The translations under genes were made by a program, and so were the position numbers. From CBDFJH01 sp965198095 (GTDB lineage Bacteria > Latescibacterota > UBA2968 > GCA-2709665): 64,000 nucleotides of DNA. Numbering within the stretch: the first letter of the stretch is position 1; each line of letters begins with the position of its first letter. The stretch lies in assembly GCA_965198095.1 (NCBI GenBank), contig OZ240239.1:620001-684000 (forward strand). The letters run 5' to 3'. The notes below the pieces were generated by a model that was not told where the DNA came from, did no database searches, and saw only the letters and a list, made by a program, of their open reading frames with translations. Below are positions 14,952 through 22,855 of the stretch, piece after piece.

Positions 14952-15200
14952 ATGGGAATGCCGCCATGGACGATTGGGGAAAAAACCTATGTCACTATTG
15001 AGGGTTCGTTGGGTTTAGTGCCAGTTGTCGGTGGGCTGCTTACCTCCGTCCTTAAGTTGGTATTGCAGACAGACGAAGAGAAGCGCCAGAAAGAGAACCC
15101 CACAATCGTCAAAATGACTCAAGAGGAGTACAACGGTCTTGAACACAAGGATGAGAACACCCTGTACTTAATCGTTCCGAAGAAGGGCTCGAAAGAGTGA
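14952..15200 (+). CDS. Small unrecognised protein (82 residues)
   Basis: ATG 14952 follows gggagaga. The protein opens MGMPPWTIGEKTYVTIEG, has a hydrophobic helix LGLVPVVGGLLTSVLKLVL (about residues 20-38), a charged linker and VKMTQEEYNGLEHKDENTLY. The last motif resembles a short peptide common in phage structural proteins (EYxxLxxKDxxTLY). Function is unknown; the single hydrophobic helix suggests membrane association. Confidence 0.45.
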   Translation: MGMPPWTIGEKTYVTIEGSLGLVPVVGGLLTSVLKLVLQTDEEKRQKENPTIVKMTQEEYNGLEHKDENTLYLIVPKKGSKE

Positions 15201-15245
15201 GACTCACGTAGTGAACGCTGGTTAGCCGCAACCATCTGGCGGTCA

Positions 15246-15450
15246 ACCGCTCCCGATGGGCGCGCCTGCGCCGGGCGGTATTCGAGCGCTACGGCTGGCC
15301 CTGCGTCGGTCGCAGCCGGACGCCTTGAACGTGATCGTATCCAGCCGCTCGACACGGCGGCGACCCGGAGCGGGTTGGGAAACGCCGACTTCGGCCGACC
15401 GAGTGTTCGACCAGATCACGCGAGAGCATCAGACTAGGCCTCGTCCTACC
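15246..15450 (+). pseudogene. Decayed HNH endonuclease remnant
   Basis: RSRWARLRRAVFERYGWPCV in one frame, LERDRIQPLDTAAT in another and RPDHAREHQTR in a third fit an HNH nuclease end (FERYGWPC..CG, LExDHIxPL, CRxDHxxKH) with several frameshifts. The rest of 15201-15463 has no gene that I can support. Confidence 0.4.
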
Positions 15451-15463
15451 TGAAGACGGGAAC

Positions 15464-16327
15464 ATGCGGCATCACTACATTCCACGGTGGCTATTGCGGA
15501 ACTTCCGGGGTTCAACTGGGAAGATTTACGGCTTCGTCAAGTCGAACTCGGCCCGAGGCGTGTTTGCCACCAAGCCGAAGAACCTGATGGTCGAGAAAGA
15601 TCTCTACGCGCTGCTTGGCGAATCAGGACCAGCCAGACAAGCGGTAGAAGAGGGGTTTTCGAGATTCGAAGCCGGCATGAAACCTGTCGCGGACAAAATT
15701 ATAACAGCCGCACGAAGCAACGCGCCACCCCGTCTCACGCCCGAAGAGAGAGCAATTTGCCACCTATTTCACTACGGTATGTTCGTGCGCACGCCAGATA
15801 TCTCGGCGGAGATGGAGGAGGATATGGATCCTCTCGATAACGACGCATTCATCGAGTGCTATGCAAACGAAAACAACCTCAATGCCCATGACATGGAGGT
15901 CGCTCTAAATTTCCTTCGCAATTCGGATAACCAGAAGGTGATGGATCACGACGCGCATGTCAGGGCAGTCGCTAGCCCACCCCCGTCCGATGTGGTGAAG
16001 AAATTAGCAGCCAGCGGGCTCAAAATTGCCCACATCTCAAAAGCCAATAAGAGCTTCGTCATCGGCAGTTATGCCCTCGCGCTTGCGAAATACCAAGGGG
16101 AGAACCACGCATGGCTTCCGATATCGCACGATGTCGCCGTGGAGCCGTCTCGTTACCCATGGAAAGAAGATCTGGTGGAGTTGACGCAGGATTACCATAT
16201 CAGGGCTATCAACGAAGCGTCTTTTCGGCGCAGCAGAATCGTTGCCGCCGGCTCCGCGCAACTTCTACGCTCTCTTGCAAAAAGATTCGGGTGCATCCCT
16301 TCCAAATCCGAGCGGCCGTCTCACTGA
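15464..16327 (+). CDS. DUF4238 protein
   Basis: This 287-residue protein begins with the family hallmark MRHHYIPRWLLRNFRGSTGK and continues with IYGFVK and KNLMVEKDLYAL (about residues 20-50), then a long helical middle (LTPEERAICHLFHYGMFVRT) and AWLPISHDVAV (about 210-220). DUF4238 is of unknown activity and is scattered in accessory regions. The frame is intact; codon use and context mark it as part of the island. ATG 15464 gives the expected HHYIPR start. Confidence 0.8.
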   Translation: MRHHYIPRWLLRNFRGSTGKIYGFVKSNSARGVFATKPKNLMVEKDLYALLGESGPARQAVEEGFSRFEAGMKPVADKIITAARSNAPPRLTPEERAICHLFHYGMFVRTPDISAEMEEDMDPLDNDAFIECYANENNLNAHDMEVALNFLRNSDNQKVMDHDAHVRAVASPPPSDVVKKLAASGLKIAHISKANKSFVIGSYALALAKYQGENHAWLPISHDVAVEPSRYPWKEDLVELTQDYHIRAINEASFRRSRIVAAGSAQLLRSLAKRFGCIPSKSERPSH

Positions 16328-16948
16328 GTTTCGATTGGACGGCCGAATTCGACACCGCCGCTCGACTCCCCTGGCCGACATTCCGCAGGCGACCGAAGTT
16401 GGATTGATCGAGGCTCCGACGGAGACATGTGCGCCAAAAAACGCAACTCGAAAAATGGAGAATCCGCAAGAGGAAATCCGGATTTCCATCCGCGACGCCC
16501 ACGGTTGCACACTGAGAGCTCCACTTCGAAACGGAGAATTTGGAAAGACCGTGTGTGATGACGCAAAGAGCTGAAAAAAACGACAGATATGACGAGCCCC
16601 CGAAAGGGCAATCTTCAGGGGCTCGCGTGAAGAAAAAAAAACGCCAAAGTTGGCGGCTGGAAATTTGGTGGGCTGACCACAACCCTGGTAATAGCGACTC
16701 GCAACGGAGATCACTGGCTCACTGCGACGGATGCCAGCTAGCTTCAGGATCTCATGGGGCTCTTACCCAGATTCATTACAGCACCCGATATATCCGAGAT
16801 CGTCAGCCGGTGAGGGGTTGGGAAAAGGGGTGCAGGTGGAAAGCCCGCGTGCCGCAATTCTCGCGCCAGTGTAATAGAGCCAAGTGCGTCGCCGGACGGG
16901 GCGATTCGTCAATGGGTCAATGCCGGGGCGAACGATTGACAGGGAAGC
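16328..16948. other. Long non-coding or decayed stretch
   Basis: No supportable gene lies between the DUF4238 and DUF4145 genes. The only recognisable item is the terminator-like, tRNA-end-like repeat at 16612-16673. Confidence 0.5.
16612..16673. repeat. att-like copy of the tRNA-Val 3' terminus and terminator
   Basis: The 62 bases from tcttcagg through the hairpin gccaaagttggc to ggtgggc match 22726-22786 at about 90 per cent by eye. At 22.7 kb this sequence is the end of tRNA-Val and its terminator; here no tRNA precedes it. It may be the left copy of an integration duplication. Confidence 0.55.
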
Positions 16949-17743
16949 TTACTCAGCGTCGCGTTCTTCAATTGCCTTGAGCGCGCCCTCGGGCAGAGCC
17001 GCGTACACTTCATCAACATGCTTGGGTTCGGAGATCATTTTTTCCGCGATCAGGTTTAAAAGGCCGAACAAGCTCTCGGCGGTCGCCCGATCGTCACGAA
17101 GATCAATCTGGCCAGGATGGACTGCATTGTTACCTATTACCCGTACTACATCAAGCGCTTTCTGAATGCGCGGGTCGAGTCCATTTGCGACGAGCATCTT
17201 GATATCCTCGTTGATATTCTTGCCGGGCTGGCCGAGTTCCTTGCAGAACTTTTGAATGGCCAATCGGATCATTGCTGCTGCCCCTCTGGGCGATAAGTCA
17301 AGAATGGTACTGGCTTCGTCGTAGTCCCGGCGTATGTCTTCAGATAGATCAGGGTTCGCAGGCGGCGCCTCGCCACGTTTCGGATAGACCAGCTTGTCGT
17401 AAATCCAGATGGAGATGTCTTTGCAATTGAAGCACTGTGAAACAGACATGTTGAAGAGTCCCTGAAATTCATAATATTTAGCCTTTCCCTTGCCCAAGAA
17501 CGGACGGCCCTTCGCCATTTTGTCGGCCCACCGTGAGAAAGTTTTTCGCTCGTCAGCGTCCTCAGCATTTTCAAAATTGATTTTCTTGCGCCGCTCGGCG
17601 TCAATGATCTTCGGGAGTGGATTACTTTCTGGTAGGCTATCCGCTTCCAAAGAAAACCAAAATTGCTTCGCCAAGGCGTCACAGTGCGGGCAGTTAAATG
17701 CAGTTTCATGGACTGAAGGAGAAATTTGTTTCATGTGCACCAC
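16949..17743 (-). CDS. DUF4145 (HEPN-like) protein
   Basis: This 264-residue protein has an N-terminal zinc ribbon: CPHC (residues 18-21) and CFNC (about 105-108). The C-terminal DUF4145 domain includes EASTILDLSPRGAAAMIRLA and IGNNAVHPGQID (about 210-221). The N-[N]-A-x-H-P-G signature is the HEPN-like motif of this family. DUF4145 is frequently fused to restriction enzymes or encoded alone in defence islands; a nuclease or ligand-binding role is conceivable but unproven. ATG 17743 gives MVHMKQIS; ATG 17734 is an alternative. Confidence 0.8.
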   Translation of the reverse strand: MVHMKQISPSVHETAFNCPHCDALAKQFWFSLEADSLPESNPLPKIIDAERRKKINFENAEDADERKTFSRWADKMAKGRPFLGKGKAKYYEFQGLFNMSVSQCFNCKDISIWIYDKLVYPKRGEAPPANPDLSEDIRRDYDEASTILDLSPRGAAAMIRLAIQKFCKELGQPGKNINEDIKMLVANGLDPRIQKALDVVRVIGNNAVHPGQIDLRDDRATAESLFGLLNLIAEKMISEPKHVDEVYAALPEGALKAIEERDAE

Positions 17744-18413
17744 TGCTCCCTGTCCTTAATTTTCGTTTTAACTTTCGTCCATCCTTTCGACGCCTTACGG
17801 AAATTTAGGAAAAACAGCTATCGCCGAGCGGGTCTAAGTTAGACCTGGGACCATTTTAAGTCCACTCCAGGGGAGCAGAGCCTCGGATCTCGGGAATACG
17901 GCTTCCGGCGCCGGAGGCCGATAGGCCAAGGCGCTGCGAGGCGGAGAACGCCTTGGCGGGATGCCGGCCCTTGTTGGGCTTTGGTTGTTCGCTATTTCTT
18001 CGGTCGCGCCTTCACGGCCTTCGCTGTTTCTTCCAGCATCGCTCGATTACTCATCCGGTACCCCATTTATTTCTTGAATGTAGCGAAGGTGGCCGGAATG
18101 GTCAAGACGCCAATGACCCCATATCTCTGGGCAACTGTGATAGCCTTTCAAGGAAGTATGACAGTTGGACAGTTGGCTATGTCCATTGGCTCTATCTCCA
18201 TTATCCAACAGCAGATGGCTAGGGCCTCTCAGACATCTGCTGGCCATCAAGATGTTCTTAGTTCGATGGAGGAAATTGATAGGGAGAGGCTTTGTAGATC
18301 GTCGGCGAAAGCTAGACGTGTTCCTCCAGAGACGGCTCTAGGCGGTAGGCTCATTCCCGCTGCTTGGCTTACGTACTCTAGTTCATCAAGAGTTCGAGGG
18401 GAGTAGTGAGCCG
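17744..18413. other. Stretch without a supported gene
   Basis: A plus-strand open frame at about 17981-18406 contains a hydrophobic segment (YLWATVIAFQGSMTVGQLAM) but has no convincing start or family resemblance. I see nothing else here. Confidence 0.4.
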
Positions 18414-18911
18414 CTACTCCGTCCAGCAGCCGGACACGATCCGGCGCCGCTCGATGCGGGTCGTTTCCACCGTGTAGACCCAGGCGAGCTCGCGGGCGCC
18501 GTTCACCGTGGCGGGTACCAGCACGCGCCGGTAGAGGCTGGAACCGCCCGGGCGGAAGCCTTCCAGGCGGTCGATGGCGGGCAGACGAAATTCGGGATCG
18601 TCGAAGCTGAGCAGTTCCCCGTACACGGCGCCCCAGGCGCCCGCTGCGGCGCTTTCGGGGACGGGTGAACCGCGTAGGCGCGCCTGTCCGCCCGCTAGGC
18701 GGGCCTGTGTGGCCGCGTCGGCCAACGGGTCGGCGGTCCCGTGGCCGAGGATGTCCTCGCGCGGAACCTCGAGGACCGGGAACCCCGGCCCCTCATAGAG
18801 GCGGCCCCGAACCCGCGCCTCCCGGATCTCCAGCGCGCCCTCGCAGAAGGCGTCGTGGTTCCGGTAGCCGCGCTTGAGCGTGCCGTAGACGAAGAGCTTC
18901 AGCAGGTCCAT
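18414..18911 (-). CDS. Gamma-glutamylcyclotransferase-like (AIG2/GGCT) protein
   Basis: This 165-residue protein starts MDLLKLFVYGTLKRGYRNHD, carrying the YGTLKRG substrate-loop motif, then WGAVYGELLSFD and the family end RRVLVPATVNGARELAWVYT. GGCT-fold enzymes act on gamma-glutamyl amines or 5-oxoproline precursors. Residues about 70-82 (RLAGGQARLRGSP) are an in-frame insertion over a CCCGC-TAG-GCGGG palindrome. The last 50 codons include ETTRIERRRIVSGCWTE, copied at 9384 and 13569. It is the only complete copy, so it is the probable original anchor of the nested inserts. The catalytic acid (about residue 118, RLEGF context) is not verified. Confidence 0.85.
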   Translation of the reverse strand: MDLLKLFVYGTLKRGYRNHDAFCEGALEIREARVRGRLYEGPGFPVLEVPREDILGHGTADPLADAATQARLAGGQARLRGSPVPESAAAGAWGAVYGELLSFDDPEFRLPAIDRLEGFRPGGSSLYRRVLVPATVNGARELAWVYTVETTRIERRRIVSGCWTE

Positions 18912-18925
18912 GTGTTCTCCTTCTT

Positions 18926-18956
18926 GCCTGCCGAGCTTTCGGCGCAGGCAGGCGGA
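18926..18956. repeat. Dispersed palindromic repeat
   Basis: GCCTGC-cgagctttcggc-GCAGGC forms a stem-loop just upstream of the GGCT start. It shares its arms with the elements in hsdM and in the two MITE copies. Confidence 0.6.
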
Positions 18957-18965
18957 GGTTCACGG

Positions 18966-19238
18966 GGTTCCGAGGACCGTGCGCTCGCGGTCTCCATTTT
19001 CCTCGTCACCTCGTACATGCGGCTGGCCTTGGGCGCACGCCTGGCCCTTGTCGAAATCGGCCTGGGCCAGCTCGTCTACCGGGTGTCGTTCTCCCACACC
19101 TTCTTCTTCACCGGCTATACCGGACCCGCCATTACCCTGTTGTGCATTGCAACCCTGTTCGCAGCCATGCAGTTCACTGGCCGCACCGATTGGAACGCGG
19201 TGTTCAAGAAGAAAGCCGCCCCACCTGGCAGCCCCTGA
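18966..19238 (+). pseudogene. Membrane-protein C-terminal fragment, possibly CreD-like
   Basis: The open stretch SEDRALAVSIFLVTSYMRLA then LGARLALVEIGLGQLVY and GPAITLLCIATLFAAMQFTG (ending RTDWNAVFKKKAAPPGSP) has two to three hydrophobic helices. The short TGRxDW end resembles the C-terminus of CreD-type inner-membrane proteins (TRRxDWY). No start codon or upstream part is visible, so it reads as a remnant. Confidence 0.35.
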
Positions 19239-19393
19239 GCATCCCGCCAACCCGAGCCATCGCAGTATGTTGCCACGATGCCAAGGCAAAGGCGGTGGCG
19301 CCGCTCACGGCCCCCGGAGCCGAAACGGACGGCCTCACCGAGCCTGGCAGCGCTATTGCGCGGAAGCCTGCGAGTGCCTATATTGTGGCCATA

Positions 19394-19481
19394 CCGTCCG
19401 TTGGGGGTGGCCCGTATGAGCGGGCCTGAGATTCCATACCCTTGGAACCTGATCTGGATCGCGCCAGCGTAGGGAAACGGA
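19394..19481 (+). promoter_or_regulatory. TPP (thiamin pyrophosphate) riboswitch
   Basis: The THI-box core is clear: gggggtggccc, then CTGAGATtccatACCC, CTTGGAACCTGATCTGGAT and GCCAGCGTAGGGAAACGG, enclosed by a ccgtt/aacgg pairing. These are the invariant pyrimidine- and diphosphate-sensing elements. It lies 100 bases upstream of the TonB receptor gene and is followed by an intrinsic terminator. Confidence 0.93.
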
Positions 19482-19501
19482 GTTCGGCATCGCGTGATAA
19501 G

Positions 19502-19541
19502 GGCCGTTCCTCCTGGCCGGAGGGGACGGCCTTTGATTTTG
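19502..19541 (+). terminator. Attenuator terminator of the TPP riboswitch
   Basis: GGCCGTTCCTCC-tggcc-GGAGGGGACGGCC is a strong hairpin followed by tttgatttt. Between riboswitch and gene, it should form when TPP is bound and stop transcription. Confidence 0.85.
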
Positions 19542-19580
19542 TCAGGTCCTGGCGGTGCTTTGGGAGGAGACGCCATAGCC

Positions 19581-21941
19581 ATGAAAAATCTGTCCGGTGC
19601 ATACGTCCCGCTCGCCTGTGTGATGGCCTTGCTGGCTGCCCTGGCCCCGCTCCACGCCGAGACGCAGAGGGTAGCAGGCCAGGTGGTCGATGCCCAGACC
19701 GGTCGGGCCGTGGAAGGCGCCAATGTGTCCGGGGGCGGGGGGGGAACCTCAACCGATCTCCTGGGACGATTTGTTCTGAGCGTCTCCTCCGGGGATTCGA
19801 TCACGATTTCCCACGTCGGGTACGAAACAGTAAGGCTGTCGCCGGCAGCCGCGTCCTCGGTTGTCCGCCTGTGGCCCCGGGACCTCACGGCGCCGGAGCT
19901 CATCGTCGAGGCAGGCCTCGAGAGAGAGGCCCTGAGCGAGGCCGCGGCCAGCGTGACCGTGCTGGACAGGAGCCGACTGAGGAGGACGGACGGCGGCCAC
20001 TTCCAGGATCTTGCCCAGACCGTGCCCAATCTCAACTGGGCGGGGGGCACCTCGCGGCCGCGCTACTTCCAGATCAGAGGGATGGGGGAGAACAGCCACT
20101 TCGTGGGCGAGAAACCGCCCAACTACCTGGTCGGTTTCATCCTCGACGACGTGGACCTGAGCGGCATGGGCACGGCCGGCGTGCAGTTCGATCTGGACCA
20201 GGTTGAAGTCTTCAAGGGCCCTCAGTCGACCATCTTCGGACCCAACGCCATGGCCGGCCTGATCAGCCTGCAGTCCGTGGACCCCTCCCCCGTCGCCAGC
20301 CGAAGCGTCACCCTCTCTCGGGGCGGGGACGGCCTGTTGCAGCTTGCCGCGACGCTCAATGTGCCGCTCGGCAAGAGGCTGGCGGTTCGCGCAGGCTACC
20401 ACGAAGCCCGGTCGAACGGGTTCAGGCAGAACGCGTTTCTGGACAGAGAGGACTCCAATCGCCGGCGGGAGAGCTTCGCCCGGACAAAACTGCTGTATAC
20501 CCTCGACAACGGTCTCCGGCTGCTGGCGACATTCTTCCGTGCGGATCTGGACAATGGCTACGATGTCTGGTCACACGACAACAGCGAGGATCTGATCACG
20601 CATTCCGACAACCCAGGCAAGGATCATCAGGAAACGCTCGCCTTCTCGCTCAAAGGAGAGGTGCCCCTCAAAGGTCTGGGAGCAGACCTGCTTTCGATCA
20701 CCTCCTTTTCGACGACCGACCTGGAGTACAGCTTCGACGGGGACTGGGGCAACGACGAGGAGTACTGGCGTCAGGCACCCTACAACCTGGATCCCGAGCG
20801 GGATGGATGGACCAATGATTTCTTCGACCGAACCCTCAGATCGCGTACGATGTTCACGCAGGAGGTGCGCCTGCTGAAGGCTACTCTGGGGGGCGGCAAC
20901 GGAAAGGCGATCGCAGGTCTCTACTTCAAGGCCTTGGAGGAGTCGGACGATGCGACAAGCTGGGTGTTCGGCAGCAGCATCCCGATCGATCACAACAGCA
21001 CGTTCGAGGTGGACAACCTGGCATTCTACGGCCAGTACAGCCGGGATCTGGGCAACGCTGTGAAGCTGGCACTCAACCTGCGTCTGGACCACAACGCGAC
21101 GGCCTATCGGGGCCTGACGCAAGACGAAGCCGGGGTGAGATTCGACGTGGCCCAGTGGCTCAGCGGCGGAAAGCTCGCCCTGACCTATCGGCTCGCACGG
21201 GGGGGGACGGTCTACGGTGCCGTGTCGCGGGGCTACCGGTCTGGCGGCGTGAACCAGAACCCGCGCCTGGCCGAACAGAACCGGCCTTTCGATCCAGAGT
21301 ACGCGACGAACTTCGAAGCGGGCTTTCGGGCGGGGGGAACGGCGTTGACGCTCTTTCACACGCTCCGGGTCGACCAGCAGGTCAGCCTGTCCAGCCAACA
21401 GAACCCCGAAGATCCAAACAGCTTCTCTTTCTTCACTGACAACGCCTCCCGGGGGCGCAGCACCGGCCTCGAGCTGGAGCAGAGCTACAGGCCGGTGTCC
21501 GAACTGCACCTGTTCGGCGCGCTGGGCTACCTGAAGAGCCACGTGGACCGCTACACGTTTCAGACCGATGATGGGCCCGAGACGCGGGGGGATCGGGCGG
21601 CGGCCCACGCGCCCGACTACACCTTCAGCTTGGGGAGCGCGTACCGCCACCCGTCTGGCGTGGAAGCCGGTCTTGAGGTGACGGGCATGGGCCGGTATTT
21701 CTTTTCAGGGAGCCACGACCAGGTCTCGGAGCCGTATGAGCTGATCCACGGCCGCCTGGGCTACCGGTGGGGGGCCTGGTCTGCACAGCTGTGGGGACGC
21801 AATCTGCTCGACGCGCGGTACGCGGTCAGGGGCTTCTACTTCCGCCTGGAGCCGCCCAACTACGTCAAGAAGCTCTACCTGAGCTACGGCGATCCGCGCC
21901 AGGTGGGCATCCGGCTGACGGCCCGGTTCGGAGAGTTCTGA
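19581..21941 (+). CDS. TonB-dependent outer-membrane receptor, probable thiamin uptake
   Basis: From ATG 19581 (ggaggag upstream), MKNLSGAYVPLACVMALLAA ending LHAET is a Sec signal peptide. A carboxypeptidase-regulatory-like domain follows (RVAGQVVDAQTGRAVEGANV, residues 30-110), then a plug (SVTVLDRSRLRRTDGGHFQD; VEVFKGPQSTIFGPNAMAG) and a 22-strand-type barrel ending in GIRLTARFGEF with a terminal Phe. Length (786 residues) is normal for the family. The TPP riboswitch and attenuator upstream point to thiamin or a precursor as substrate; that is inference from regulation, since the barrel sequence does not tell ligand. No inner-membrane thiamin transporter is adjacent. Confidence 0.9.
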   Translation: MKNLSGAYVPLACVMALLAALAPLHAETQRVAGQVVDAQTGRAVEGANVSGGGGGTSTDLLGRFVLSVSSGDSITISHVGYETVRLSPAAASSVVRLWPRDLTAPELIVEAGLEREALSEAAASVTVLDRSRLRRTDGGHFQDLAQTVPNLNWAGGTSRPRYFQIRGMGENSHFVGEKPPNYLVGFILDDVDLSGMGTAGVQFDLDQVEVFKGPQSTIFGPNAMAGLISLQSVDPSPVASRSVTLSRGGDGLLQLAATLNVPLGKRLAVRAGYHEARSNGFRQNAFLDREDSNRRRESFARTKLLYTLDNGLRLLATFFRADLDNGYDVWSHDNSEDLITHSDNPGKDHQETLAFSLKGEVPLKGLGADLLSITSFSTTDLEYSFDGDWGNDEEYWRQAPYNLDPERDGWTNDFFDRTLRSRTMFTQEVRLLKATLGGGNGKAIAGLYFKALEESDDATSWVFGSSIPIDHNSTFEVDNLAFYGQYSRDLGNAVKLALNLRLDHNATAYRGLTQDEAGVRFDVAQWLSGGKLALTYRLARGGTVYGAVSRGYRSGGVNQNPRLAEQNRPFDPEYATNFEAGFRAGGTALTLFHTLRVDQQVSLSSQQNPEDPNSFSFFTDNASRGRSTGLELEQSYRPVSELHLFGALGYLKSHVDRYTFQTDDGPETRGDRAAAHAPDYTFSLGSAYRHPSGVEAGLEVTGMGRYFFSGSHDQVSEPYELIHGRLGYRWGAWSAQLWGRNLLDARYAVRGFYFRLEPPNYVKKLYLSYGDPRQVGIRLTARFGEF

Positions 21942-21984
21942 GGGAAGGCCGCCCGCATCGGGAGGTTGGCGTCCGGCGTAGCGG

Positions 21985-22235
21985 CTCCAGCTTCTCTACA
22001 AAAGGGGGGACCGGCGGCGAGTGCGCCAGCATACGCTCCTAAGATCGAGCGCATTCTGGCCCGTCTCGACGAGGCGACGGGACCTGCCAGCATGGATCTG
22101 CCGGGCTTCGGGCTGCATCCGTTGAAGGGCGACTTGGCCGGTTACTGGGCGGTCAGCGTGTCCGGCAACTGGCGCATCGTGTTTCGCTTCGACGGCGTGC
22201 ATGCCAGCGACGTGAATTTGGTGGACTACCATTGA
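21985..22235 (+). pseudogene. higB: HigB-type toxin, frameshifted or 5'-degraded
   Basis: LQLLYKRGDRRRVRQH in one frame (from about 21985) matches the toxin N-terminal helix (LxxLYExGDRRR), and APKIERILARLDEATGPASM then DLPGFGLHPLKGDLAGYWAV and SGNWRIVFRF in another frame (to TGA 22235) is the toxin core. A shift near 22025-22040 joins them, and a TAG lies just upstream of the first part. The C-terminal 60 residues are well kept. The partner higA is intact. Confidence 0.6.
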
Positions 22236-22249
22236 AGGAGAACCGAAAC

Positions 22250-22540
22250 ATGCCGATGACGCATCCACCCCATCCAGGCCTGTCCATCCGTCACGACTGC
22301 CTGGAGCCCCTGGGACTCAGCGTGACGAAAGCCGCACAGAAGCTTGGCGTCAGCCGTAAGCAGTTGTCCGATGTCGTCAATGGCCACGCGGGGATCTCGC
22401 CGGAAATAGCGATCCGCCTCGACAAGGCATTTGGCGGGGGCGCGAATACGTGGTACCGGCTACAGGCTGCCTACGACTTGGCCCAGGCCATGAAACGAGC
22501 CGATCGGATCAAGGTTGAAAGGCTGTCCACGGCGGTGTAG
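22250..22540 (+). CDS. higA: HigA-type HTH antitoxin
   Basis: This 96-residue protein from ATG 22250 (aaggag upstream) opens MPMTHPPHPGLSIRHDCLEP, the standard HigA start, with HTH SVTKAAQKLGVSRKQLSDVV, then GHAGISPEIAIRLDKAFGGG and NTWYRLQAAYDLAQA. It should bind HigB and repress its own promoter. The gene starts 14 bases after the toxin stop and is complete. 22541-22725 contains no gene. Confidence 0.9.
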   Translation: MPMTHPPHPGLSIRHDCLEPLGLSVTKAAQKLGVSRKQLSDVVNGHAGISPEIAIRLDKAFGGGANTWYRLQAAYDLAQAMKRADRIKVERLSTAV

Positions 22541-22725
22541 AGACAACACGGTGTGCTAAACACGATGAAGCCGAGGCCGATGAGTTCGCTGCTGCGCTGA
22601 CGCTCACCGCGATCGCCATGAGAGCGGTCCCGGCCACGACGACGGCGATCACGATGGCGGCGAAACGAGCGCCAGGACGCTCGCACGTCGGTCCGCTCTG
22701 ACGCGAACTGGAGCCCTCGGCTTGG

Positions 22726-22786
22726 TCTTCAGGCGCTCGCGCAAAGAAAAAAACCGCCAAAGTTGGCGGCTGAAAATCTGGTGGGC
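22726..22786. repeat. att-like repeat at the tRNA-Val end
   Basis: This is the partner of 16612-16673; it covers the last bases of tRNA-Val (ccca/CCA end) and the terminator hairpin with its A-run (T-run on the minus strand). The accessory region lies on the downstream side of the tRNA. Confidence 0.55.
22746..22770 (-). terminator. Intrinsic terminator of tRNA-Val
   Basis: On the minus strand GCCGCCAACTTTGGCGG followed by seven T forms a short GC-rich hairpin and U-tract 9 bases after the tRNA CCA end. Confidence 0.8.
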
Positions 22787-22855
22787 GATACTGGACTCGA
22801 ACCAGTGACCTCCTGCTTGTAAGGCAGGCGCTCTAACCATCTGAGCTAACCGCCC
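22779..22855 (-). tRNA. tRNA-Val (anticodon UAC)
   Basis: Acceptor GGGCGGT pairs with ATCGCCC. The D-arm GCTCAGATGGTTAGAGC, anticodon stem CCTGC/GCAGG with loop CTTACAA (anticodon TAC), and T-arm CTGGTTCGAGTCCAG are all present, and CCA is encoded. Its 5' end overlaps the stop codon of the adjacent gene. It marks the border between island and core genes. Confidence 0.96.

Noticed and set aside
16655..16740. A second tRNA gene at the copied tRNA-Val end
   Set aside because: Only the last 8 bases of the tRNA match; no T-arm GGTTCRANNCC or anticodon arm is present.
17981..18406. 141-codon plus-strand frame with a hydrophobic stretch
   Set aside because: TTG start without a ribosome-binding site, no family resemblance, and it ends in degraded island DNA.
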